64,000 nt of DNA, taken from NCBI GenBank assembly GCA_905250075.1, contig CAJNOP010000036.1, forward strand, positions 331,669 through 395,668, written 5' to 3'. The stretch is from Rotaria sp. Silwood1 (lineage: Eukaryota; Rotifera; Eurotatoria; Philodinida; Philodinidae). The notes below the pieces were generated by a model. That model was not told where the DNA came from and made no database searches. It saw only the letters and a program-made list of their open reading frames with translations. The position numbers were made by a program, and so were the translations under genes. Numbering within the stretch: position 1 is the first letter of the stretch; each line of letters opens with the position of its first letter. Below, piece by piece: positions 1-10,157 of the stretch.

Positions 1-691
1 ACTTGTCGAGAGAAAGAAAAATGTGCAGGATAACTTACTAAGTGATCAAATCAATGTCTATAACAGGCTAATATAGTAGTTGAATTGATAAAACGAAGAA
101 TAGAATTATATTTGCCGTTTTTTGTAGCATGTATCTTAGATATGTTATCATTACGAGAATACAAATAAGTTTTTACAGTATAACGATATTAAATGAATCA
201 AATAAATTAGTAAAAAATTAATTAGAAATGTGAACATTTTCGACATAATAAGATTATAGAGCATGTCTATCAACAATAAAAACTGTTATTATTTTGAATT
301 GTTCATTTACTTGACATTTTTTAAAGATAAATTATTTTAAAAGCTCTGATAATATATCAACAATTTATAACAGCCAGAATTCGTGAACTCCATATGTTAA
401 CTCTAGAAGAGGCCACACTGACAATTTTTTTTTTGCTTTTTATCTTTAAAATAAATAAATCATTTATTAATAAGAACAAAAACGATATTGAAGTTTATCT
501 TATATTTGACTTGTCCAAATGTAACGATGTGACGTTTTTAACACTATTTTTTAATTATCTCGGAAACTTTGAAAGCTAGAAAGTTCGTTCAAATACCATT
601 CAACACAGCTTATCATGTTCTATTTATGCTATAAAAAAGATATTTTGTGCAACTCACATATGTTTTCAAAGAAAGTAGTTAGTGTAGGTAT
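1..691. other. Intergenic AT-rich DNA
   Basis: No supported gene. The only open frame (394-579, 61 codons) is T-rich, hydrophobic and has no recognisable domain or splice context. The stretch ends at the left copy of the target-site duplication of the transposon that follows. Confidence 0.6.
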
Positions 692-703
692 TACGTCGAA
701 GTT

Positions 704-952
704 GGGGTGTCATATTCCACTTACCATCACTAGTAAGTGGTAAGTGGTTACCACCTACCATTACTAGTAAGTGGTAAGTAGTTACCACTTACCATTACTA
801 GTAAGTGGTAAGTTGTATAGATTACTACGCAAGAATGAGAATTAATAATTAAAATAATTATTTCTTAGTTCTATGTCGATAATTTTTCGATAATTACAAC
901 ACTTACCACTTACCTGGTAAGTGGAAGTGGTGGTAAGTGGTATGTGTGACAC
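704..952. repeat. Subterminal palindromic repeats at the transposon left end
   Basis: Several copies of the palindrome-forming unit accacttaccattactagt / actagtaagtggtaagt are packed here, at about 715-812 and 899-940. The block at about 899-952 closely repeats the right terminus of the element (5343-5390): both read acttaccacttacc, then ggtaagtggaagtggtgg, then tgtgacac. So either the left end carries a second copy of the right terminus, or a short internally deleted copy is nested at the left end. Such clustered palindromes are typical transposase-binding sites; that role is inferred. Confidence 0.7.
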
Positions 953-1401
953 TTCTTTATAAGGAGGCCACTTCTAGATGGCTGTTACCAAGTGATAAGC
1001 CACCTCAAATAGTCCAACCTCAGCGACGAAAAGGAAAAACACTTGATAATCTACTTATGTACGCATCAGGCTTATGAATGAACCATTCGAAGTGATTCAT
1101 CGCTATTGAGCTGACATTTTGGAAATATCGAGAGGACCTCTAGACTAGAATAATCGTAAAAGGATTTGTTCCTATGGCCTTCCTGTCTTGAGATTTTGAA
1201 TTTTCAAATTCGTGGGTAACGCAGCGTCTTTGGTCATATAGCACTGCATCATACCACGAATGAAAACGAATTGCTAGCTAAAAATTTTCTGATTGACTAC
1301 GTTATTCCCTCGACTGAAAGGAGGGTCATACGGAATAAAATGCGTTTAATTCTTTGTGTGTTTGCTTGAGGTCAAAAAAACATACAAGAGAGGTCAGTCT
1401 A

Positions 1402-1805
1402 TTTGAAGACTTTTTGCTGTTTTGACGAAACTTTTCTATAGGTTATCGAGGGTCCTGAATCCGAATCCGAAGCCCGTTTTTTTGGCCGAGGTTTCATTGG
1501 TCAGGAACCGGCCAATCAGAAACGAACTTTCTTATTTTAAGACTTTTGGTCGTTTGGATCGAACTTTGCTATAAGTTATCGATGGACCGCCATTCGAGTC
1601 TGAAGTTACGTTTTTTGGGCGAGCTTTCATTGGTCGGAAACGGACCAATCAGAAACGAGCTTTCTTATTTTAGGCTTTTGAAGCTTCTGATCGAACACTG
1701 CCGTAGGTTGTCGATAGCCCGGAATACGAATACAAAGTCGATTTTTTTGGCTGAGCTTTCATTGGTCGGGAAGGGGCCAATTAGAAGCGAGCTTCTTCGT
1801 GCTGA
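1402..1805. repeat. Three tandem copies of a ~132-bp unit
   Basis: Successive copies start near 1408 (gactttttgc), 1541 (gacttttggt) and 1673 (ggcttttgaa), with spacings of 133 and 132 bases. Each copy contains a core with attggtc followed by gaccaat or ggccaat, that is, inverted CCAAT boxes about 10 bases apart, then cagaaacga. Copies are roughly 75-85% alike by eye. The small open frames here on both strands simply read through the repeat and are not supported as genes. The array lies in the 5' half of the transposon. Confidence 0.75.
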
Positions 1806-2983
1806 TCGAAATAATTTAAAATTCACGTACAGTTGATGATGTGAAGGAGGACGTAAGTGAGAGAAGTCGAAATTTTCTTCAGCTTTATGAGGTAGGCAAA
1901 AAGGACGGGATCGAAGAGGTGAAGTATCTTGAAATGCTGAAGTCCCAGTGTTTTTCTGAATTTCATGCGAATGGAAGCTGTATTTTCTGGAACTATGAAA
2001 GAAACATCGTTCCCTCGTTTTCTTATAGCGAATACAGCAATTGAAGAAACGAGACATATGACTAGAGCTTTGCATTTCCTAGAAAATGGAGCCGAGAACT
2101 AAACAGAAAACAATTTTCTGATCTATAATGAAAGCCCGTATAAGAATTTGCTTTAAATAGAGTTGATGATTTCTTATGTAATTGCAAAGATAATTACTAT
2201 GATACCTATCGAAACAAGTAACGGGACTTTTCGGCCGATAATGCCTCTACTGAAAGGAGTGTAATGTGGTAAAAACACAATAGCCTGGCTAGTTCCAGAG
2301 TCTTAGATTCCATCCATTGATCTGTCCTGTTCCCTCGATTGAAGAGAGGGTCATATGAAATAAAATAAGTTTGTATGTGTCAGGATCAAAAACGCATAGA
2401 TCAAAAGATTGATGGTCAGTTGTTTTCGACATCTACCTCTTGTAATTAGGATTCGGAAATACAAATAGTTCTAGACAAAAGTGAAAATTTGAGAGGAAAC
2501 AGAAACATCGTCGAACTATAATCTGAGGGGATTGAGAGATGGGTTTAGTTCAATCGTGACAATCGACTGCGAGCTGTTTGCTTAAGTAAATCTTAGAAGT
2601 TCAGAATGGAAAATAGAAAGGTCCGAATATTTTACAAAATGGTCATCACTGACAATGCTATAGACAGATTTTCGTCTGTGCACGTGTTGCACAATAGTTG
2701 TTACAGCAGAACTGAGAAAACGATAACAGATGATAACAAGATTGGATTCAGTCAAGGGCTAAGCGAGTCCTGCCGACGAGCGTTACTTGTTGTTACGGTC
2801 CACATCAGACTTCTTCATAAATGACAGCGGTCACACATTGAATTATTTTTCTACTACTAGTTATATTCGAAATGTTACGATCAAGGAGATCGATAGAAAA
2901 TATTTATGTATCATAGCAATGAGCTTTGAAAAAATGCTCGAAGCAAAAAAATTTACGACAGTAGCTGCATAGAATAAAGGACA

Positions 2984-4436
2984 TCAAGTGACAGCTCTAC
3001 TGCTGACAAAAGCTGCCATCGGCATTAATACAAACTTTGTTGACGGACTCGAAATCTTCTGGATATTGATCGGCGTAACCTGCTGTGACCATGAATACTT
3101 TACCATAGGTATGAGCAGAGATGAGGGCAGCTGGTTGGGAACTAGAGAATTTACGCGCATTGGATCATTTCGCTCAGATAAGTTAATGGCAAAATCATCG
3201 AGTTGAATATGATTGAAAATACGCTGAGCAAACAATTTCGATTGTCTATTGAAATAAAGATCGAGTGGTTGAATGCGCGATGTAGTATGAGCAGGTATTT
3301 CTAGTCTTTTACATCCTTTGAAGCCAGAGTATATATCGGAATTTCGCTGACCGAACCAATAATTCGAGAACAAGAGAAAGTTTGCATGGAGTAAACGGGC
3401 GAAGAACGTGATCCCTCCAGTATTCTACCAACGAGATGATGAGCTTCCCTGGAGAACTGCATGTAACAGCAACGTTCAAGGCAGAAAAAAGCGTGCTTTT
3501 GATATCTAATAAAGGACATATCCTTTTATTATACAAGAAACATGAAGTCGGTCAAGTTACTGTCGCTCATCTTCCGCCTTGGCTCCTTCAAGCAAAGAAA
3601 AACGGGATCGACGAGTTTTCCAGCAAGAGATATCATTTTTTGAATAGTTTAAGAGTGCATTGTGGCATTCTTTGACTTTACACGAGCGAACGTAACATTT
3701 TCACCCTCATGTCAGAGTGTTATAGTCAAGTGAAGTTCAAGTTTCAGGCCAACCTGGTCAGTATTTTGAATTTCTTCAGGTACATAGTCCTTCATCTCCC
3801 TTTTCACGTTGGCTAAAAAAGGAATCAGCAGATGCAATGATAGCATCAGAATTTTCTTCATGATGACGGGTCACTAGAATCGCGAGTTTTTTCGAACAAA
3901 TACGGTGGCAATCTTTGAACACTCCCTGCCAATATCCAGATGCTTCAAATGTAAGACTAGAATCTTCAGCAGCTTTTTGAAGTCCCCATCGTTTTCAGAT
4001 CCCGATCGTGTACAGAGAGAAGAGTGTCTCGAGCTTCTTCAAACTTGTCATAAACAAAATCATCGATAACCAGTATCTTTGCTCGGTTTTTGCCACCTTG
4101 CTCAATGTAATGACGAGAGCGGGCAAGATATTGTCGATGAGTAAAGGATTTGAACCGATGCTCTGTCGACTTTCACCTGTGTTTTGTCCTGCCTTTCGAA
4201 TCACGCTCATCGTCATAATCAATAACTTTTTCCATGTAGTCGAGACTGAAGCTCAGTTTAATCAGAGGCTTTTCAGCTTTCGCAGTCTCATCAAAGCTAG
4301 GATCAAGATTTTCATTTTCAGAAGCAGTACTTTCGTTTTCAAAGTCACTAAATTCTTCGTCATCATCGTAATCAAGAGTCAAGTCGGAATCGGTTTCGAT
4401 CGATGCGCACTTGCAAACATTGTCAATTACTTTTAA
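2984..4436 (-). pseudogene. Broken DDE transposase (pogo/Tc1-like type)
   Basis: Read on the minus strand, fragments in different frames line up in the order of one transposase of about 450 residues. First comes an acidic N-terminal part (from 4436, containing LDYDDDEEFSDFENES). Next is a helical segment with IEQGGKNRAKILVIDDFVYDK and VHDRDLK (about 4150-3995). Then follow NTDQVG at about 3750, probably carrying the first catalytic Asp, ISLAGKLVDPVFLCLKEP at about 3640-3580, and finally IPAHTTSRIQPLDLYFNRQ (about 3290-3230), the conserved motif before the third acidic residue. Several frameshifts and stops separate these pieces. The position where this family has DSW reads SNYW, so the second Asp also appears lost. 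The gene cannot make an active enzyme. The exact family is from memory of motifs. Confidence 0.75.
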
Positions 4437-6271
4437 CCATGTACTATTTATACCTTCCTCACGTGTATTTATTTCGGATCGTCAATGGTGTGGTTGTTCA
4501 TTTTCAGTCCCCGATTAATTAAAAGCTTCGTACTTCTATTAGGACTAATCATCCTTCTGGTTACACAATTGAGTGAAAAACAAAGCATCTTACGACGAAG
4601 ACTCACACGAACCACATGTATCACAACATACTATTGTTTATTACAATAATCATAACTCAGTCTCTATCATATGCGATAACAGAACGTGATGAAATGTGTG
4701 TAATACCCATCTCTTTCTATTTTTCATCGTCAAGCAGATGTATCTGTCACGATGTTTTGGTTTATGAAAAAATTATTGTAAGCCGGATACATGAAGCAAA
4801 AGTCTGTGAACTTCATGATAATATGCTGATAATCAGAAAAATTTATCCGAAAAATTTTAGTTTGTAATACATTTTCGTTCGTGGTATGATGCAGTGATAT
4901 ATGGTCAAAAACGCTATATTACCTAAGAACTGGAAAATTCAATATCTCAAGACAGGAAGGCCAAGGGGCCGGATCCTTCTAGGATTATTCTAGTCTGGAG
5001 ATCCTCTCGATATCCCCAAAACATGAGCTCAAAAGCGGTGAATCATTTCGAACGGTTCCCTCGGTAGTTCCTACTAGGTACTGGATTCAAACGTAATGAT
5101 TCTGCATTAATACCTATTGATTTGTGTTCTATAAACACCAATCGCCATTCATGTTAGACACAATCGAATTGCATACCTCAGTCAGAATGCAATCCAATCG
5201 GACCGACATCCAATTGGCGATTGGGTCCAAGCCAGACCGTACTAGTGCATATCTAAATTTAGTTAGTCTAAAAAGGTCACGAAAAATTTATGATGGAATC
5301 ATCAATTTTGTGTCGTGAATGGTCAGTCTTCAATTAGATGCAAACCACTTACCACTTACCGGTAAGTGGAAGTGGTGGTAAGTGTGACACCCCTACGTCG
5401 AAGTTTTCCGGTTACCCTTCTCCTGACTATAGACACTCCACCGTTACAGACCTTAGCAATAAAAAAAAGCAGGTGTCAGACTTTCTAGAGTTTCTTTTCT
5501 CAAAATTGATCAAATAATATTTTGAAAAATGACGAATATCATTGTTTGTGAGTTGGTTAATATATACAATAGTGCATATGATCTGCTGTGGATACCATGG
5601 ATATGTAAAACAAACTTATTTATCAATAAATTAATTTCATAATCATAAAGTAAGAATATTAAATTAAGAAAAACGAATTTAAAAAAAAATGAAAAATAAC
5701 GAACAAATAGTAATAATATAAACAAAAATAGGACGCTCTTAGACAAAAATTTTTGTTCGAAATGCAGAAATAAATAAGACAAATCTTTATTTTATTGATC
5801 AATTATCTTCAAACACAACTATAGTCTATGAGGGATTTTTCACTTCACCTATCTTGTATTAGTTTCATAAGGCTAACGAAAATATGTGAGTTCTACATTT
5901 CAGCTCCAAAAGGGCTGCGCTAACAAGCTTTTTCAATTAAAGTCTCGAGCTTCCAGAAAGGTTCTCGATCGCGTAACCACTGTGGCATAAAAAGACCTTG
6001 AATTTGGAGTGCTCTCAATAGAGTTCTAATTTCCTGCGAAAACGATCTCCAAATGAAATGTCTCGTGAGAAAATTCTATAGAGGATCGAACGAGCTTTTC
6101 AAGGATAAAAGACGTTTTTCTCTTGTGATTGTGACTTCTGTATGAAAAGCAAAAACAAAACGTAGCACTGTAATACTTTTTTCTTCATAGATTGATTCTA
6201 GACACGTCTGAACAGATTGTTTTAACTTCTAAACAGACGTTTCTGTGATTCTAACTATTAAAGATCGCGAT

Positions 6272-6396
6272 GTAGACCCCATTGATGTATGAAAAATGCC
6301 AAAAAGATAAATATCCGTATAATATGCTTACAAGTCTGGACAGAAAATCTAAGGGCATTTATCTATTTTGGCTTTCTTATACCTCAATGGGGTCTA
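6272..6396. repeat. Short inverted-repeat (MITE-like) element
   Basis: The ends tagaccccattga and tcaatggggtcta are inverted copies. Pairing continues inward for roughly 38-40 bases (atgtatgaaaaatgcc against ggctttcttatacc, imperfect), around a loop near 6320-6350. Total length is 125 bases. No clear target duplication could be assigned. Open frames crossing it follow from the repeat and are not genes. Confidence 0.6.
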
Positions 6397-8440
6397 AATT
6401 ATGCACAGAGTTTGAACTTCAAAGCAATTGGACAGTTCAAAACATTCCCTCAATATGCACTAGTTACTATAGTTAAAATGAACTACAGCCAAAAACATCG
6501 AAAATGAAACAAAAATTTGGAATTTTTAGAGAAAATTGTCACAAAATGAGTAAACCAAATGTCAAAATCAAGTTGGAAGTCTATCCAGTTGCTATCTGAC
6601 ACTTTTAACATTAACATTATTGTTCAATCATACCAACTAAAAATTATACCGAAAATCAGATTTTTGTCTGTGTTACGTTTGTCTACATCAAAATGCAATA
6701 TATTTGAGAAAAAGATTAATACGTCAGATTCCCCTTGAAAAGTTAGCTATAGTCTACTAGATTATTTACTAATATTCCATAAGTGGCTCACGAAAATTTT
6801 TAAATAAGATCTTTTTTGTAACGCTGTGACAGCAATATTGATAAATTTCATTTTGAACATTTTTCAATTGAAGGAAAACATAAAAGCTTATTCTTTTGCC
6901 AAAAGAAATGTCGTACTTGATGGCTTACAAAATATTTGATAGCGAAATTCTGAACTTTTTTGTGAAGTAAGACAGAAAAAATTGTAAAGAACAATGTGGC
7001 GATTAGTACTTAGTGTAGATGTTTTTAAAGACTCACAGAAATAATCTTTCAAGTAACAAAATATTTGTTTTGGACATTAAAATAAATACTTAATGCCTGA
7101 AGTAGCGCATTACGTGGACCAACCACATTGCCTTTTCTACTGATGGAAAAAGTTAACTAAAATTTGAACTGTTTCTCTTTTTGTTTTTTTGAAAAATCTC
7201 TATACCTAACAATGATTTGACAAGATCGAACGGGTATTATTGACACTTTTTTTAACTATTTCATGTTAGTAGCTAGTTGCTAATCTCTCTTATTCCATTA
7301 TTGACAATTAATTTTATTTTAATAAAATACAGATCATTTTCGAAAACTTTATAGGATACTTTTATTTATATCAACAAGATAACATGTCGAGAAATATTTT
7401 TGCCTATTATATTATCTTGAGGGTATGATTGAGTGTGGTTATTGGCTCGATCCACAATCATCTCCTTCGTATATGAATGTCATTCGAATATATTGACCGT
7501 TTGTGTCATATCACAGATCATATAGAATTATTTACTAATTAATTCAGATTTTATTGAAAATTGAACGCATATTCAAGTATCCTATATTTCAATTTCATAA
7601 AAAAACTTCTTTCTTTTTCTAAGTGGAATATTTTTCTCTAATTGAATATTGTTTCTTTTTTTTTTTTATTAAATTTTAAACTAAAGATACGATTAAATGT
7701 TTCTGTCAAAAGTAACTATTCTCTTTCAAACATGTTTCATTTAACGATAAATAAATGAAAAAAAAATTTATCGAATTCTTATTGATAAATAATTGTTTCC
7801 AATTGATTTAAAATAAAAATTAAAGTATTTATTTTGTGACATGTTTCAATACAATGAATTTTTTTTAGATTTTTAAATATAATTGCTAAACATTCAACAA
7901 AATTTATTTTAATTGATTTCATCTCAAAATCTAATTAATTAAAATGAAATTTATTTATGAATCGTATTCGATATATAATCGTTACTGTCTTCATTAGGCA
8001 ATCATTAGTCAATCATCTAGACTTTTTTCATCCACATCTCCTTCACTTACAATCTCAGCAAGTTTCGTTCTTTTTTTTTTTTTGTTCGATGATCATATTG
8101 AGAATGTTCTTTAATGACAATGATGGATATTTTTAAAAAAAGATCTCTCCTTCATTTTCCAAGCGTCGATTAATTTGGTCAAAAAAATTTTTTTTTTTTA
8201 TCGAAATAAAACTAATCAAAATCGTTTATTCATAATAAAAAAAAAAAATATCGAAGCTGATATGTAAAAATAAAAATCTGTTCATTGATTTGTGATTTAA
8301 GTTCAATAGAAAGAGAAAGAATTATTTCATTGGTCGCTTTTATTCAATCTATTTTTATTTCGTATACAATATATACGTTGTAGTCAAAATTAAACTTCAG
8401 TTAAATTTTCAAAGGTTTGAATTTATTTTATATATATATT

Positions 8441-8664
8441 ATTATTCACAGGGGCGGCGCGAGCGGGGGAGGGTATTTCCCCTTGCTTTGAGAATTTTGG
8501 CTCAGCTCTTCTCCTAATTTAGAGAGATTATTAAACAGTTTTCTCCAATTTTGGAAAAATAATCGGACAAATTTTATAAATTTTGAGAAAAATTTTAGGC
8601 TACTTTCTCTGATTTTTGGATACTCCCCCTGTTCTGACCTCTTCGCGCTGCCTCTGATTATTCA
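8441..8664. mobile_element. Non-autonomous hAT-type MITE
   Basis: The element occupies 8449-8656 (208 bases), starting caggggcggcgcgag and ending cgcgctgcctctg, imperfect terminal inverted repeats of about 15 bases. It is flanked by an identical 8-bp duplication, attattca, at 8441-8448 and 8657-8664. An 8-bp duplication with a CAGGGGCGG-type terminus is the hallmark of hAT transposons. It is GC-rich only at its tips and has no coding capacity, so it would depend on a transposase elsewhere. Confidence 0.9.
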
Positions 8665-9767
8665 ATATATAGAATGAAGAGTAAATTTCTGTAATTAAAA
8701 TGTCATTTGAGTAAAATACTTTGAAATATAATTTATCGAACAAACAAAATAAAGATCTCTTTGAAAAAAAAACTCATTTTCATATGTGAAAAATGTCATG
8801 AAATAATTGTCAAATATCCGTTCTATTGAAAAATCAAACAATTCAATAAGCTTTGTCGATCAATAAGTTAAATATGATATGTTTTAGAATAAAAACTTCT
8901 CAATATGTTTTTATAATTTGAACATTTTGAAAGTTAGAGAAAAAAAAACATTTAGCTAATCGAATTATTCCTTTTAACAAAAAAAAAAGAAGAAGAAAAA
9001 CATATTTCTTTTCTTTTCTTTAAAGTTAATCAAATATGTGTCTGTGTGTGTGTGTTTTTTTCTTATGAAAAAGTCAATAAGACACGAAATATAGGAGCGG
9101 CAAGTTGATTTGTTTGATATAGTTGCAGGTGTTTTTTTAGAAAAATCTGAACAAAAGAAAACGAGAGAATATATATTTATGAAAAATTTCTTGATTAGAT
9201 CCTATTCAGTTTCTTTTAACAAATAATTAAGAAATTCTTTTGAATCAATTTTTTTTTATAAAAAATAATCGGAGCAAACAAATGAGAACAATAACAATAT
9301 GAAATTTGGATCAATTAAATCAATTGATGTTCTCTATAACATCTTACACATCATTAAATGTCACATTTACATTGTGTACACTATTGTTTTCTTTTCTATA
9401 AAAACAATTTTTTAATTATTCTGATATACGTAGAATTAATGTTTGATGAAATATATTAAATCGAACTGATTTGTCTTATATGTTTAATGAGGATAGTTGA
9501 AAAAAAAAGATGAAAGAAAAGAACATAATAATGATGTCATATGAACAAGGATCAGCTTATCAATTGAAGATTATGTAATTGATTATGAATGTATAATCCA
9601 CTACTCGAACAATAATATTCTCTTCCATTTCAATGAACTATTATTTCTCTTTAGTCATTTTTCATTTCGAAGAAAAAAAAAAAAAAGAAATCTTGACCAA
9701 TCATAGTGTTATTCTCTTTCTTTTTAAAATTGATGAAAATATTTGACGCCAAGGTCATTTATATGAA

Positions 9768-10157
9768 ATGATGGAAATGGAAGAAGAACAAGAAGAAAAA
9801 GGAAATGAACGAAATCGTGGTGGCAGAAAACAAGTTAAAATAGGTACAACACGTCGAAATGCTCGTGAAAGAAATCGTGTTCGTCATATAAATGCTTGTT
9901 TTGAAATTCTTCGTCAACATATTCCACATGATAAACATAATAAAAAACTTTCCAAAGTTGATACACTTAAATCAGCTATGATATATATTGACAATCTTCG
10001 TCAACTTCTTCAAACAACAATGCCAACAACAACTACAACAACAACAACAACATCAATTATTTATTCCACTGATCAACAATCAAATATTGTTATTCCAATA
10101 AATGTAAAAGATGAAGATCTTTATTATTGGCATGATCAACAATATTTATCAGAATAA
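9768..10157 (+). CDS. ascl: Achaete-scute-like bHLH transcription factor
   Basis: A 129-residue single-exon protein. An acidic N-terminal stretch (residues 1-20) precedes a basic helix-loop-helix domain at about residues 27-83. The basic region RRNARERNRVRHIN carries the E-box-contacting Glu and Arg residues. Helix 1 is CFEILRQHIP, the loop is short, and helix 2 is KLSKVDTLKSAMIYIDNLRQLL. This matches the achaete-scute/ASCL family of proneural factors, which bind E-boxes as heterodimers with E proteins. After the domain come a threonine tract (residues 85-95, an ACA microsatellite) and an acidic/aromatic tail (DEDLYYWHDQQ) that may stand in for the activation tail of the family; that is inference. 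The start at 9768 is the first ATG in a run of three Met codons; an upstream ATG at 9763 stops at once. The protein is short for the family but the bHLH is complete. Confidence 0.93.
   Translation: MMEMEEEQEEKGNERNRGGRKQVKIGTTRRNARERNRVRHINACFEILRQHIPHDKHNKKLSKVDTLKSAMIYIDNLRQLLQTTMPTTTTTTTTTSIIYSTDQQSNIVIPINVKDEDLYYWHDQQYLSE
10020..10052 (+). repeat. ACA trinucleotide microsatellite within the bHLH gene
   Basis: Near-perfect (aca/act)n encoding a threonine tract just after helix 2. It probably varies in length between alleles. Confidence 0.7.

Larger units (their letters stand above)
692..5405. mobile_element. Decayed 4.7 kb DNA transposon with 12-bp target duplication
   Basis: The element runs from 704 to 5393. 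It is flanked by identical 12-base direct repeats (tacgtcgaagtt) at 692-703 and 5394-5405. It begins ggggtgtca and ends tgacacccc, a perfect 9-bp terminal inverted repeat. Longer diverged inverted arms lie further in: about 1075-1210 pairs with the reverse complement of about 4925-5062, sharing for example the stretch around cttcctgtcttgaga. Subterminal palindromes built on ccacttacc/ggtaagtgg fill 715-955 and 5343-5385. A broken DDE transposase lies inside on the minus strand, and 1402-1800 holds a tandem repeat. A 12-bp duplication is longer than the 9-11 bp usual for MULEs and unlike the TA of Tc1/mariner/pogo, so the superfamily is open. Confidence 0.85.
5406..9767. other. Intergenic DNA upstream of the bHLH gene
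   Basis: About 4.3 kb, very AT-rich from 7600 on, with many homopolymer A and T runs and a short TG run near 9038-9054. It holds two small inverted-repeat elements (6272-6396 and 8449-8656, listed separately). Open frames are short and lack domain signatures. The distance and the developmental gene downstream make distal regulatory DNA plausible, but I see no specific site I can name. Confidence 0.5.

Noticed and set aside
1546..2075. Open frames on both strands (96 and 136 codons)
   Set aside because: They read through the 132-bp tandem repeat of a decayed transposon and show no domain.
3436..4436. Plus-strand frames of 79 and 142 codons
   Set aside because: They are antisense shadows of the broken minus-strand transposase.
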